Assembly: GCA_017559845.1 (NCBI GenBank)
Contig: JAFYQQ010000014.1
Location: forward strand, 107,554-171,553
Length of the DNA stretch: 64,000 nucleotides
Direction of reading: 5' to 3'
Source of the DNA: Bacteroidaceae bacterium
Lineage (GTDB): Bacteria; Bacteroidota; Bacteroidia; Bacteroidales; Bacteroidaceae
Positions 24,112 to 33,831 of this stretch are shown here, in pieces (positions within the stretch are counted from its first letter, which is position 1; every line of letters starts with the position of its first letter). The position numbers were made by a program, and so were the translations under genes. Below the pieces are notes generated by a model, which made no database searches, had not been told where the DNA came from, and saw only the letters and a list, made by a program, of their open reading frames with translations.

Positions 24112-25494
24112 TTAGCAACGCTTCTCCAGGTAGGGGAGTGTGTAGGGACGACGGTAATCGTAGTAGTACAGACGGTGTGCTGCTGCTTCCTTGTCGCCTT
24201 CGAAACTGAGAGTGGCGGGGTTCCAACGTACGGGACGGCCCAATTCGCGGGCAATGTTGGTGATACAGCAAAGGGTGTTGGTGCTGCAACCGTATTCCAC
24301 GGGAGCAATGGGGTCTCTGTGGTTGCGGATGGCATCGATGAAGTTCTGCATGTGGGGAGAGCTAACTTCATATTGTCCGGCGGCAATGTTCTCCTGCTTG
24401 GTTTCAAGCAGTTTCTTGTTTGAACATTCAATGAAACCGCGTGCCACACGAAGCCATTCCTTGTCACCGATGAACTTGATGCCCTGTGCGCCTGCATTGT
24501 CATCTCTGTAAGGACGTTCCTGCATGATGATGCCGTTGGCATACTTCATGGTGAGCCATTCAGCTCCCTTGTATCCCTTAGGAATGAACTCTACGGGACC
24601 CAGTCCGTCCATACCAATGGCCGCTTGTGCGATGTCGTACATGTGTGCGCCCCAGTCAGCGGGATAACCGTTTCCGGTTTCCTGGTACCAGCGCCATGCT
24701 CCCCAAAGTTTTTCGTTTTGTTCTGGTTCGAGCGATACGGGAGGACACAAATCGGGGTGGTAGTGAATCTTGGGGTCATTGAGCGGACCCATCCAAAGGT
24801 TGAAATTCAGGTTCTCGGGTACGGGCATTTCGGGAAGGTCAAGAGGCTTTGGAGGATCGCCTACACGGCAATGGATTTCCTTGATGTCGCCCAAAGCGCC
24901 GCTGCGCACCAATGCAATGGCCTGCTGGAATTCGGCACTGCTTCGCTGTTGGCTTCCCACCTGAAGGATGCGGCCGTTGGCGCGTACTGCACGCTGTACG
25001 GCGAGACCTTCGGTGATGGTGTAGGTAAGGGGTTTTTGCAGATAAACGTCTTTGCCGGCCTGTAGAGCGTGGATGGCAACGAGTGCGTGCCAGTGGTCGG
25101 GGGTGGCAATCGCTACGGCGTCAATATCCTTGCGGTCGAGCAAGCGCTCGTATTCCTCATACATATCACAGCGTTGGGGCATACCTTTGTCTTTCTGCCA
25201 CTTGGTAACGTAACGGCGGAAACGTTCGCGCTTGATGCTGTCCACATCGCTGCAGGCTGCTACCTGTACACCGGGACAGGTGGAGAAACTGCGGAAGTCG
25301 CTGCATCCCTGTTGGCCAACGCCTACAAAACCCAAAACGACACGGTCGCTGGGGGCAATGCGTACACCGTCCACCGTGAAACTGGGCAGAATCATGAAAC
25401 CGGCAATACCGGTTGCTGCTGCTCCCAGGAACTGGCGGCGTGACATACCGCTCTGCATTTCCTGCTGGTTCTTGTTCTCTTTGTTTGTCTTCAT
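24112..25494 (-). CDS. Tat-exported Gfo/Idh/MocA family oxidoreductase
   Basis: A 460-residue NAD(P)-dependent sugar-type oxidoreductase. A twin-arginine signal SRRQFLGAAATGIAGF (residues 18-33) precedes a Rossmann fold (GFVGVGQQG) and the family motif with the catalytic Lys region, DVYLQKPLTYT, where Leu-Gln stands for the usual Cys/Glu before the Lys-Pro. The ATPDHWHALVAIHAL segment is typical of the periplasmic Bacteroidetes branch. A paralogue with the same architecture is encoded at 36469-37782. The substrate is unknown. Confidence 0.88.
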   Translation of the reverse strand: MKTNKENKNQQEMQSGMSRRQFLGAAATGIAGFMILPSFTVDGVRIAPSDRVVLGFVGVGQQGCSDFRSFSTCPGVQVAACSDVDSIKRERFRRYVTKWQKDKGMPQRCDMYEEYERLLDRKDIDAVAIATPDHWHALVAIHALQAGKDVYLQKPLTYTITEGLAVQRAVRANGRILQVGSQQRSSAEFQQAIALVRSGALGDIKEIHCRVGDPPKPLDLPEMPVPENLNFNLWMGPLNDPKIHYHPDLCPPVSLEPEQNEKLWGAWRWYQETGNGYPADWGAHMYDIAQAAIGMDGLGPVEFIPKGYKGAEWLTMKYANGIIMQERPYRDDNAGAQGIKFIGDKEWLRVARGFIECSNKKLLETKQENIAAGQYEVSSPHMQNFIDAIRNHRDPIAPVEYGCSTNTLCCITNIARELGRPVRWNPATLSFEGDKEAAAHRLYYYDYRRPYTLPYLEKRC

Positions 25495-25534
25495 GAATTG
25501 TAAAATTTTAAGTAAAGATTATAATGAATAACAC

Positions 25535-26983
25535 TCACTGTCTGAAATATTTTCCCACAATGGGGAGATTCCTTAATGGAAAATCGTGATAAATGATATG
25601 CCCGATAAACGCAAAGATGATAAGGGTGTTGATGCCCAGACGTAATACAACGGGCCATGTTTCGGGCTGCAGTTCCATGGCCACATAGAAAAGGATGGTA
25701 ATGGCCACGTATACACCAATGCTTCGCAGAGGATAGGGAATTGGATTTATGCGCTGGCCGACAACGTAGCTCAGTATCATGGCTGTTCCGTATCCGGCAA
25801 AACCACCCCATGCGCAGGCCATATAGCTGATGTGGGGAATGAAGATGATATTCACGAGGAACAAGACGGCACAGCCCGCAAAGGAGAACCATGCGCCGTA
25901 AATGGTCTTGTCAATCAACTTGTACCAGAAACTCAGGTTGAAATATATGCCCATCATGATTTCCGCAGCCATTACGATTGGTACAACACGCAAACCGTCC
26001 CAATAATCCGGACTGATGAGGTGGCGCAGCAGGGGCATGTAGCCTATTACGCACAAGAAGGCAAGGAGGGTGAAGATGACAAAGTACTTCATGCCGACGG
26101 CATAGGTGTGATTCTTGTCGCTGTCCTTGCTTTGCGCAAATACAAACGGTTCGTAAGCGAAGCGGAACGCCTGTGTGATCATGGCCATAATCATGGCAAT
26201 CTTAACGCATGCACCGTAGACGCCAAGTTCTTGTATGGCTGAATCTTTATGAGGATAGATGAAGGGGAAAATCATTTTGTCGGCTGCTTGGTTCAATATA
26301 CCCATAACGCCCAATATAAGGATGGGCCAGGAGTATGACAACATTTTCCGGAGCAGCGAAAAGTCGAAGTGCCATTTGATTCGTAACAAATCCGGGATAA
26401 AACACAGGCTTACAATAGCTGTGCAGACAAGGTTGAGCAAAAAGACGTAGATGACTTCTGTATGGCCCAAATAAACGAAATAGAAAAGGTTAAGACCTAT
26501 ATTCAGGAAAATGAACAGCAGTTTCAAGGAGGCAAACTTGACGGCTCTGCCCTGGTAACGAAGATAACAGAAGGGGATGGCCTGAATAACATCGAGTGCA
26601 ATGACCACAGCCATTATGGTGATGTATTCTTGGTGTTGCTCATGTCCTAAAAAGCAGCTAATGGGCTGGATGAAATAAAGGACCAGGGCAAGGAAGGCCA
26701 GGGCAAGTGTGCTTACGGTTGCCATAGTTGTGGTGAATACGGTATGGGGCTGGGCATCTTCTTTGTTGATGAAACGGAAAAAGGTGGTTTCCATACCGAA
26801 GGTGAGGATGACCATAAACAGCGCGGTGTAGGCGTACAATTGTGTAACCACGCCATATCCTCCGTTGGCGGCGCTGATACAATAGGTGTACAGGGGAACC
26901 AGCAGATAGTTTAGGAATCTGCCCACGATGCTGCTGAGGCCGTATATGGCTGTGTCTTTGGCCAGTGATTTGAAATTTGCCAT
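25535..26983 (-). CDS. MOP-superfamily flippase (polysaccharide/lipid-linked oligosaccharide exporter)
   Basis: A 482-residue polytopic membrane protein, with about 12-14 hydrophobic spans spread over the whole length and few charges. The N-terminus LAKDTAIYGLSSIVGRFLNY is the typical Wzx-like start. It would flip lipid-linked sugar units across the inner membrane. No glycosyltransferases are nearby. Its ATG directly follows the stop of the SpmAB-like gene without a gap, so the two are likely coupled. Confidence 0.85.
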   Translation of the reverse strand: MANFKSLAKDTAIYGLSSIVGRFLNYLLVPLYTYCISAANGGYGVVTQLYAYTALFMVILTFGMETTFFRFINKEDAQPHTVFTTTMATVSTLALAFLALVLYFIQPISCFLGHEQHQEYITIMAVVIALDVIQAIPFCYLRYQGRAVKFASLKLLFIFLNIGLNLFYFVYLGHTEVIYVFLLNLVCTAIVSLCFIPDLLRIKWHFDFSLLRKMLSYSWPILILGVMGILNQAADKMIFPFIYPHKDSAIQELGVYGACVKIAMIMAMITQAFRFAYEPFVFAQSKDSDKNHTYAVGMKYFVIFTLLAFLCVIGYMPLLRHLISPDYWDGLRVVPIVMAAEIMMGIYFNLSFWYKLIDKTIYGAWFSFAGCAVLFLVNIIFIPHISYMACAWGGFAGYGTAMILSYVVGQRINPIPYPLRSIGVYVAITILFYVAMELQPETWPVVLRLGINTLIIFAFIGHIIYHDFPLRNLPIVGKYFRQ

Positions 26984-28213
26984 TTAACTGAAGAATATGT
27001 ATGCGATAACCATGGCAGCAATTACGCCGCAGAGGTCGGTGAGCAGGCCTGCACTTACTGCGTGGCGGGTGTGTCTGACACCTACACTGCCGAAATAAAC
27101 CGCCAAGATATAGAATGTGGTGTCTGTTGCTCCTTGGAAGAGACAGGCCAATCTGCCGATAAAGGAGTCGGCTCCATAGGTCTGCATGGCATCTACCATC
27201 ATGCCGCGCGCCCCGCTTCCGCTTAAGGGTTTCATCAGAGCGGTGGGAAGTGCTTTTGCATAATCGGCGTTTCCTCCCATAGTTTCAACCAGGTATCCGA
27301 CACCGTCCATGATATAATCCATGGCACCGCTGGCACGGAAAACGCCGATGGCAACAAGGATGGCAACAAGGTAAGGGATGATGCGCACGGCAGTTTCAAA
27401 ACCGCCTTTCGCACCTTCGATGAAGGCTTCGTAAACGTTTATCTTTTTCCTGACTCCGGCAATAATGAAGGCCATGATGATGGAGAACAGGATGATGTTT
27501 GCCACAATAGTGCTCCATGTGTTCATGGTTTCACGGTCGGTTTGTGCCCCTATCCAGATGATGCCGCTGATGACAACGCAAATACCGATGACTGTGCTTA
27601 TAATGACGCGGTTGAATAGATTGATACGTTGGTACAGACTGGTGATAATCATGCCGCAGAGTGTGGCAATGGTGGTGGCAATCAAGATTGGGATAAAGAC
27701 ATCCGTTGGCTGCGCAGCACCCATTTGTGCACGGTAAACCATTACACCGACAGGGATGAGAGTCAGACCGCTGGTGTTCAGTACCAGAAACATAATCATG
27801 GCGTTGGTGGCAGTGTCCTTCTTATGGTTCAGCTCTTGAAGTCCTTCCATAGCCTTAAGCCCCAACGGAGTGGCGGCATTGTCCAGACCCAGCATGTTGG
27901 CTCCAAAATTCATGAAGATATGTCCGAAGACGGGGTGGCCAGCTGGTATTTCGGGAAAGAGACGCACCATAAGCGGACTGAGCCAGCTGGCAAGCTTGTT
28001 TACCAAACCTCCTTTTTCTCCGATTTTCATTATGCCCATCCACAAGCTGAGTACACCCGTGAGTCCCAATGAAATTTCGAAAGCGGTTTTGGCCGAATCG
28101 AACGTACTGTTCATGATGGCAGGGAACACGTCTGTGTTGCCCATAAACAATTGCACAAGTGCAATGAGAAAGGCAATGGCAAAAAAGCCGACCCAGATGT
28201 AATTGAGTACCAT
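26984..28213 (-). CDS. SpmA-SpmB-like membrane protein (nucleoside-recognition/gate domains)
   Basis: A 409-residue multi-span inner-membrane protein. It holds two gate (nucleoside-recognition) domains in one chain: the first with NFGANMLGLDNAATPLGLKA as in SpmA (about residues 105-125), the second with GSGARGMMVDAM and LFQGATDTTFYILAVYFGSV as in SpmB. In Bacillus these are separate proteins needed for spore core dehydration. This organism does not sporulate by lineage, so the role is different and unknown, perhaps solute transport. Confidence 0.82.
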   Translation of the reverse strand: MVLNYIWVGFFAIAFLIALVQLFMGNTDVFPAIMNSTFDSAKTAFEISLGLTGVLSLWMGIMKIGEKGGLVNKLASWLSPLMVRLFPEIPAGHPVFGHIFMNFGANMLGLDNAATPLGLKAMEGLQELNHKKDTATNAMIMFLVLNTSGLTLIPVGVMVYRAQMGAAQPTDVFIPILIATTIATLCGMIITSLYQRINLFNRVIISTVIGICVVISGIIWIGAQTDRETMNTWSTIVANIILFSIIMAFIIAGVRKKINVYEAFIEGAKGGFETAVRIIPYLVAILVAIGVFRASGAMDYIMDGVGYLVETMGGNADYAKALPTALMKPLSGSGARGMMVDAMQTYGADSFIGRLACLFQGATDTTFYILAVYFGSVGVRHTRHAVSAGLLTDLCGVIAAMVIAYIFFS

Positions 28214-28250
28214 AAGTATATCTTCTTAATATATTATATATAATAATGTG

Positions 28251-29288
28251 TTATTCGAACAAGTCGCCTTGCAAGGGATTCCCATAACGGTTTCCCATGG
28301 TGCGACCCAGATGCCGGTAGGCAAGTTCTGTGACTTCTCTTCCGCGTGGAGTACGCTTTATGAATCCTTCCTTGATAAGGAACGGTTCGTATACTTCCTC
28401 CACGGTTCCGCCGTCCTCACCGATTGCGGTGGCAATGGTGTTGATTCCAACAGGTCCGCCCTTGAACTTGTCAATGATGGTCAAAAGTATCTTATTGTCG
28501 ATCTCATCCAGTCCGAAGCGGTCAATATTAAGTGCTTCCAACGCATATTGAGAGATTCCTAAATCAATATAGCCGTTTCCTTTTACTTGTGCAAAGTCGC
28601 GGACACGGCGTAACAAGGCATTGGCGATACGGGGCGTACCTCGGCTTCTGCCTGCGATTTCTTTTGCCGCCTGAGACTCTATGGGCAAGCCCAAGATGCC
28701 CGCAGAGCGTGTGATGATACGTTGCAAGGTGTCGGTATCGTAATATTCCAGATGTAGGTTGATTCCGAAACGGGCGCGGAGAGGGGCAGTGAGTAAACCG
28801 CTTCGTGTGGTTGCTCCAATCAGAGTGAACGGATTCAGATCTATCTGGATGCTGCGTGCACTGGGGCCTTTGTCTATCATGATGTCGATACGGTAGTCCT
28901 CCATGGCACTGTACAGATACTCTTCCACGATGGGGGACAGACGGTGTATCTCGTCTATGAAAAGTACATCGTTCGGCTCCAGACTGGTGAGGATGCCGGC
29001 CAAATCCCCAGGTTTATCCAGCACTGGTCCGCTGGTGAGCTTGAAACCGACTCCCAATTCGTTGGCTATAATATTACTCAGTGTGGTTTTGCCAAGTCCG
29101 GGAGGGCCGTGCAGCAGGGTATGGTCTAAGGGTTCTCCGCGGAATTTGGCAGCTTCCACAAAAACGCAAAGGTTGTCCACCACTTTTTGCTGACCGCTGA
29201 AGTCATTGAATCTGAGTGGACGCAAGGCGTTTTCAAAGTCTTTTTCCTTTTGACTGGATTGCCTTCTTATATCGAAATCGTCTTCCAT
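28251..29288 (-). CDS. ruvB: Holliday junction ATP-dependent helicase RuvB
   Basis: A 345-residue AAA+ motor that drives branch migration of Holliday junctions with RuvA. Walker A is GPPGLGKTT (about residues 60-68), Walker [10 protein letters not shown], sensor 1 LIGATTRSG, and the C-terminal winged helix ends with [17 protein letters not shown]. The length is normal. The start overlaps the end of ybeY by 22 bp. ruvA is not in the window. Confidence 0.97.
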   Translation of the reverse strand: MEDDFDIRRQSSQKEKDFENALRPLRFNDFSGQQKVVDNLCVFVEAAKFRGEPLDHTLLHGPPGLGKTTLSNIIANELGVGFKLTSGPVLDKPGDLAGILTSLEPNDVLFIDEIHRLSPIVEEYLYSAMEDYRIDIMIDKGPSARSIQIDLNPFTLIGATTRSGLLTAPLRARFGINLHLEYYDTDTLQRIITRSAGILGLPIESQAAKEIAGRSRGTPRIANALLRRVRDFAQVKGNGYIDLGISQYALEALNIDRFGLDEIDNKILLTIIDKFKGGPVGINTIATAIGEDGGTVEEVYEPFLIKEGFIKRTPRGREVTELAYRHLGRTMGNRYGNPLQGDLFE

Positions 29289-29692
29289 AATGCTAATGCT
29301 TTGTTTTCGGCGGCCTCCATGATTTCGCGTTCTCCCGGTCCTTTGTCATCAATGCCGCAAAGGTGAAGGATGCCATGTATGATTACACGGAGGAGTTCTT
29401 CTTCATAGGTGGCGTCCACTTGTTGGGCATTGGTTCTGACTGTCTCCAGGCTGATGAACAGGTCGCCGCTGATGACGTTCTCTTCGCTATAGTCAAAGGT
29501 GATAATGTCTGTATAATAATCGTGCTGGAGGTATTGTTTGTTCACTTCCAGTATTTTTTCATCATCAACAAAAATATATGCGATGTCGCCAACCTTTTTT
29601 CCATAGCATTCTGCTACGGCTTTAATCCAATTGTTGTTGGCGCGCTTCTTGATGGCGGGCATCTTTACACCGTCCGTGTTGTAACTGATCAT
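29267..29692 (-). CDS. ybeY: Endoribonuclease / rRNA maturation factor YbeY
   Basis: A 141-residue metalloprotein for 16S rRNA 3' maturation and ribosome quality control. The motif is [11 protein letters not shown]: His106 and His110 are in place, but the third ligand position holds Asp116 rather than the usual His of HGxLHLxGYDH. The rest of the fold ([19 protein letters not shown]) is intact. It overlaps ruvB by 22 bp and lies 8 bp after the S41 protease gene. Confidence 0.93.
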   Translation of the reverse strand: MISYNTDGVKMPAIKKRANNNWIKAVAECYGKKVGDIAYIFVDDEKILEVNKQYLQHDYYTDIITFDYSEENVISGDLFISLETVRTNAQQVDATYEEELLRVIIHGILHLCGIDDKGPGEREIMEAAENKALALWKTISI

Positions 29693-29700
29693 GTCTGTTT

Positions 29701-31314
29701 TTATTTGGCGGTCAGTAACTCAATGGCTTTTAATACCATTTCATCATCTTCGTATATTACGGCGAAGTATTCGCTCATGTCCCAAAGGTCGCGGGCGATG
29801 AGGCCTTTGAGGATGCGCTGGATGTTTTGTACAGTCTTTACGCGCTCTGCCTCGTCTGCTGGCTTTATCTTTTCTTTTGCTCCTTGTGCCAGAATCTCAT
29901 CAATGAGAGACTGTGGAACGCTGAACTTTTTATTGAATGCCGAGAAGTTGGGGTATTGCTTAACCAATTTTGCACGGTTCTTGTCCATATACTTCAAATT
30001 GGCATTGATGATGAAGTTTTTGGCAGAAAGTTCGCGATAGCATTTGCTGTATTTGGTGGTGTCCAATGGAACAAAATAGTCGGGCATGATGCCACCGCCG
30101 CCATAAACCGTACGTTTTTTCCGTAAAGTCTGGTATCTCAAAGAATCGGGGAAATGTATGCTGTCCGCATGAGTCAGCTCGCCTTTGTTGTATCTGTTAA
30201 TTACGTCCTTTGCGTAACCCAACTTATCTCCCTTTTCATAGGGCTTTTGGATGCATCGTCCACTGGGAGTGTAATATTTGGAAACGGTAAGGCGAATCAT
30301 GCTGCCGTCCGGCATGTCAATGGGACGCTGTACAAGTCCTTTTCCGAATGTGCGTCTGCCGACGACAATTCCACGGTCTTGGTCTTGAATGGCTCCTGCA
30401 AGAATTTCAGAAGCGGAAGCACTATATTCGTCCACAAGTATGGCAATTTTCCCTTCAGTGAAAAGACCACCACCGGTACTTCTAAACTCCTGACTTGGAG
30501 CTCTGCGGCCACGGGTATACACAATCAAATCGTTCTTTGGCAAAAATTCGCTTGCAATTTCTGCAGCTGCCTGCAGATAACCTCCTCCGTTTTGCTGAAG
30601 GTCTATGATAAGATCCTTCATGCCTTGTGCCTGTAGCTTTTTTATGGCTTCCACAATCTCTTTGTGAGTTGTTTGTGCAAAATTATTGAAACGTATCAGG
30701 CCGATAGTCGGAGTGACCATATATGCAGCATCTACAGAATTTACAGGAATCTTGTCTCGAATGACATTGAATTTCAGCAGGTCCTTGATGCCTTGACGCT
30801 TGATTCCCAGATGGGCAGTGGTTCCTTTGGGACCTCTAAGGCGGCGCATGATTTCTTCGCGGCTCATCTTCACGCCAGCAATGGATGTGTCATTGACGGT
30901 TACAATGCGGTCGCCGGCAAGGATGCCCACTTTTTCACTTGGTCCTTTGGGAACAGGCTGTATGATGAGCAATGTGTCTTCCAACATGTTAAACTGGACG
31001 CCGATTCCTTCAAAACTTCCGGCAAGCGGCTCGTTCATTTTCTTTGTCTCTTCCGGATTGGAGTATGCTGAATGAGGATCCAGTTTTGACAACATGCCGT
31101 TAATGGCATCTTCAACCTGTTTTTTACTGCTAACACTGTCTACATAATAATTGTTTATCATTACGGTAGCCATGACAAGCTTTCGTATGTCCTCTTCAAA
31201 AGGGTCTGTTTTCCTAGGTGCTGGCGTGTTGAAAAATTGTACGCTTGCATATACTGTACAGGCAACACCTATACCGATAAGGCTGGGGAGTAATCTTTTC
31301 ATCATTGTTTTCAC
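29701..31314 (-). CDS. C-terminal processing peptidase (S41, PDZ domain)
   Basis: A 537-residue periplasmic serine protease anchored by an N-terminal signal segment (about residues 8-26). A PDZ domain covers about 100-185 (GSFEGIGVQF, AGDRIVTVND, RRLRGPKGT). The S41 core has the SASASEI serine motif (298-304) and Lys325 in FGKGLVQ, the Ser-Lys dyad at the usual distance. It probably processes envelope proteins with exposed C-termini. A second possible start is the Met at residue 5. Neighbours parE, coaD and ybeY suggest a housekeeping operon. Confidence 0.93.
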   Translation of the reverse strand: MKTMMKRLLPSLIGIGVACTVYASVQFFNTPAPRKTDPFEEDIRKLVMATVMINNYYVDSVSSKKQVEDAINGMLSKLDPHSAYSNPEETKKMNEPLAGSFEGIGVQFNMLEDTLLIIQPVPKGPSEKVGILAGDRIVTVNDTSIAGVKMSREEIMRRLRGPKGTTAHLGIKRQGIKDLLKFNVIRDKIPVNSVDAAYMVTPTIGLIRFNNFAQTTHKEIVEAIKKLQAQGMKDLIIDLQQNGGGYLQAAAEIASEFLPKNDLIVYTRGRRAPSQEFRSTGGGLFTEGKIAILVDEYSASASEILAGAIQDQDRGIVVGRRTFGKGLVQRPIDMPDGSMIRLTVSKYYTPSGRCIQKPYEKGDKLGYAKDVINRYNKGELTHADSIHFPDSLRYQTLRKKRTVYGGGGIMPDYFVPLDTTKYSKCYRELSAKNFIINANLKYMDKNRAKLVKQYPNFSAFNKKFSVPQSLIDEILAQGAKEKIKPADEAERVKTVQNIQRILKGLIARDLWDMSEYFAVIYEDDEMVLKAIELLTAK

Positions 31315-31338
31315 TTCTTAAATAGTGTATATATCACA

Positions 31339-31800
31339 TTATATATTATTATATTGTAGTCCTTGTGGGATAAGGGAATGTATTTCATGTCCGAAACCGG
31401 CAAGTTCGCGGACAACACTGCTGCTGATGCTTGCAATCTCTGGACTGGCCAGCAGAAGGACGGTTTCTATGCCGGAAAGTTTGCGGTTGATGTCGGCAAT
31501 GTCCAATTCGTATTCATAGTCCTTTACGCTTCGTATGCTTCTCAGTATAAAGTCCGCTTCTTTTTTCTTGGCAAAGTCAATTGTCAATCCGCAGTATTCT
31601 TCAACACTGACTCTGGGCTCTTCCTTATAAAATTCTTTAATGGCACGTACTCTTTCTGCTGTGGGAATCCAAGACTTCTTTTGTGTGTTGTATCCTACAG
31701 CAATCACAATATGGTCAAAAAGGAGCAAGCCACGCTTTACGATGTCAGCATGGCCAATGGTAAATGGGTCGAATGAACCGGGGAATATTGCCTTTTTCAT
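31339..31800 (-). CDS. coaD: Phosphopantetheine adenylyltransferase
   Basis: A 153-residue enzyme of coenzyme A synthesis that transfers AMP from ATP to 4'-phosphopantetheine. The nucleotidyltransferase signature [13 protein letters not shown] (residues 8-20, with the T/HxGH motif) and the ISSSVVREL motif near the C-terminus are present, and the length is typical. Its ATG overlaps the parE stop by 4 bp. Confidence 0.97.
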   Translation of the reverse strand: MKKAIFPGSFDPFTIGHADIVKRGLLLFDHIVIAVGYNTQKKSWIPTAERVRAIKEFYKEEPRVSVEEYCGLTIDFAKKKEADFILRSIRSVKDYEYELDIADINRKLSGIETVLLLASPEIASISSSVVRELAGFGHEIHSLIPQGLQYNNI

Positions 31801-33800
31801 GCTTTTGCGGGATTTGCTAGTTCTTCTTGCATCTCTTCTTCAGTTCTGTCTTCCTCAACAATCAGGTTGTCAATGATGAAGTTCTGGCGCTCCATGGTGT
31901 TTTTTCCCATGTAATATTCCAATAGTCCGGCCACTTGGTCACTCTTGTTAAGGGTTACTTGTTCCAGTCTGATGTCTTCACCGATAAAATGGCGGAATTC
32001 GTCAGGACTGATTTCTCCAAGACCTTTGAATCGCGTGATCTCGGGGTCAGGCCCTAAATCTTCAATGGCTTGTTTGCGCTCCGCTTCCGAATAACAATAT
32101 TGTGTGATGAAGTCGGCCGACGCACTGATTTGCCGGTTGTGCTTCTTGTCTGTTTCCTCTACTGCTTCTTGCAGCATTTTCAGTTTTGCTTTTCCGATTT
32201 TTGATTTTCGTCCTCGTACACGGAACAAGGGGGTTTGCAGAATGTAGACATGTCCTTTCTTGATGAGTTCGGGGAAAAACTGTAAGAAGAAAGTGATCAT
32301 GAGTAATCTGATGTGCATTCCGTCCACATCGGCATCGGTTGCGACAATGACTTTGTTGTATCGCAGTCCGTCTATTCCGTCTTCAATGTTTAATGCGGCC
32401 TGCAACAGGTTGAATTCTTCATTTTCATAGCATACCTTTTTCGTCAGCCCGAAACAGTTTAACGGTTTTCCTCTCAAACTAAATACGGCCTGCGTATTTA
32501 CGTTGCGGCTTTTAGTGATGCTTCCACTTGCAGAATCTCCCTCAGTAATGAAAATACAACTTTCTTCCTGAAGGTTTCCTCTGGCGTCGTTCAAGTGTAC
32601 ACGGCAGTCGCGCAACTTTCGGTTGTGCAGGTTTGCTTTCTTGTTGCGTTCACGCGCAACTTTTGCCAGACCGGCCATTTCCTTGCGCTCCTTCTCGTTG
32701 TCGCTGACCTTTTTGAGGATGATTTCTGCTACAAGCGGGTTTTTATGAAGGTAGTTGTCAACTTGTGTTTTGACAAAGTCACCAATGAACTTGTCAATGC
32801 TGATACCTCCTTCCGGTGCTGTGGATAACGAGCCCAGTTTGATTTTTGTTTGGCTCTCAAACATGGGTTCCTGTATGTTGATGCTTATGGCGGCCACAAT
32901 GCCATTTCTGATATCACCGTATTCAAAACTTTTTCCGCTGAACTCTTTGATGGCTTCGGCGATGTACTTTTTGAATGCGGCTTGGTGGGTACCGCCCAGA
33001 GTGGTATGCTGTCCGTTTACAAAGGAATAGTACTCCTCTCCGTTCTGGTTGCTGTGCGTGAAAGCTATTTCTATGTCTTCTCCCTGCATGTGGACAATCT
33101 CGTACAAAGGATTGTCGGTCATGCGGTCTGTCAGCAAATCGCTCAAACCATTGCGGCTAAGGATGCGTCTGCCGTTGAACATAATCGTTAGCCCGGTGTT
33201 GAGGTAAGTGTAGTTCCTGAGCATTGTTTCCACAAATTCGTTACGGAAACAATAATGCTTGAACAATGTGTTATCAGGCTCAAAATAGATATAGGTTCCG
33301 TTTTCGTCCTGAGTTTCTTCGGTGATGTCTGATTGCAGGATACCTTTTTCAAAGCAGGCTTTTCGCACTTGTCCGTCACGGAAACTGTGCGCCTCAAAGT
33401 GCAGACTAAGTGCATTCACAGCCTTTAGGCCCACACCGTTCAGTCCGACACTTTTCTTAAAAGCATTACTGTCGTATTTCGCTCCGGTATTAAGCATGCT
33501 TACAGCTTCCACCAACTTGCCCAAGGGAATACCTCTTCCGTAGTCTCTAACGGATACTCTCAGGTTCTCGTCAATGTTTACTTCAATTCGCCTTCCGGCA
33601 TTCATCTTGAATTCGTCAATACTATTGTCTATGACTTCCTTCAAAAGCACGTATATGCCGTCTTCGGCCTGCGAGCCGTCACCCAACCTTCCGATATACA
33701 TACCGGGACGAGTGCGAACATGTTCCATGTCCGAGAGATGTCGTATGTTGTCTTCCTGATAGTCTGTCTGTGGCAGAAGCTGGTCGTTGTTGTCCGTCAT
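31797..33800 (-). CDS. parE: DNA topoisomerase IV subunit B
   Basis: A 667-residue type II topoisomerase ATPase subunit that unlinks daughter chromosomes with ParC. GHKL ATPase motifs are [19 protein letters not shown] and [14 protein letters not shown] (N-terminal). The toprim domain has EGDSASG and [12 protein letters not shown]. The C-terminus carries [13 protein letters not shown]. The N-terminal start ([20 protein letters not shown]) and the parE-coaD order distinguish it from gyrB. parC is not in the window. Confidence 0.93.
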   Translation of the reverse strand: MTDNNDQLLPQTDYQEDNIRHLSDMEHVRTRPGMYIGRLGDGSQAEDGIYVLLKEVIDNSIDEFKMNAGRRIEVNIDENLRVSVRDYGRGIPLGKLVEAVSMLNTGAKYDSNAFKKSVGLNGVGLKAVNALSLHFEAHSFRDGQVRKACFEKGILQSDITEETQDENGTYIYFEPDNTLFKHYCFRNEFVETMLRNYTYLNTGLTIMFNGRRILSRNGLSDLLTDRMTDNPLYEIVHMQGEDIEIAFTHSNQNGEEYYSFVNGQHTTLGGTHQAAFKKYIAEAIKEFSGKSFEYGDIRNGIVAAISINIQEPMFESQTKIKLGSLSTAPEGGISIDKFIGDFVKTQVDNYLHKNPLVAEIILKKVSDNEKERKEMAGLAKVARERNKKANLHNRKLRDCRVHLNDARGNLQEESCIFITEGDSASGSITKSRNVNTQAVFSLRGKPLNCFGLTKKVCYENEEFNLLQAALNIEDGIDGLRYNKVIVATDADVDGMHIRLLMITFFLQFFPELIKKGHVYILQTPLFRVRGRKSKIGKAKLKMLQEAVEETDKKHNRQISASADFITQYCYSEAERKQAIEDLGPDPEITRFKGLGEISPDEFRHFIGEDIRLEQVTLNKSDQVAGLLEYYMGKNTMERQNFIIDNLIVEEDRTEEEMQEELANPAKA

Positions 33801-33831
33801 GATGGAGGTAATGAAACTGTGTGGTTAATTG

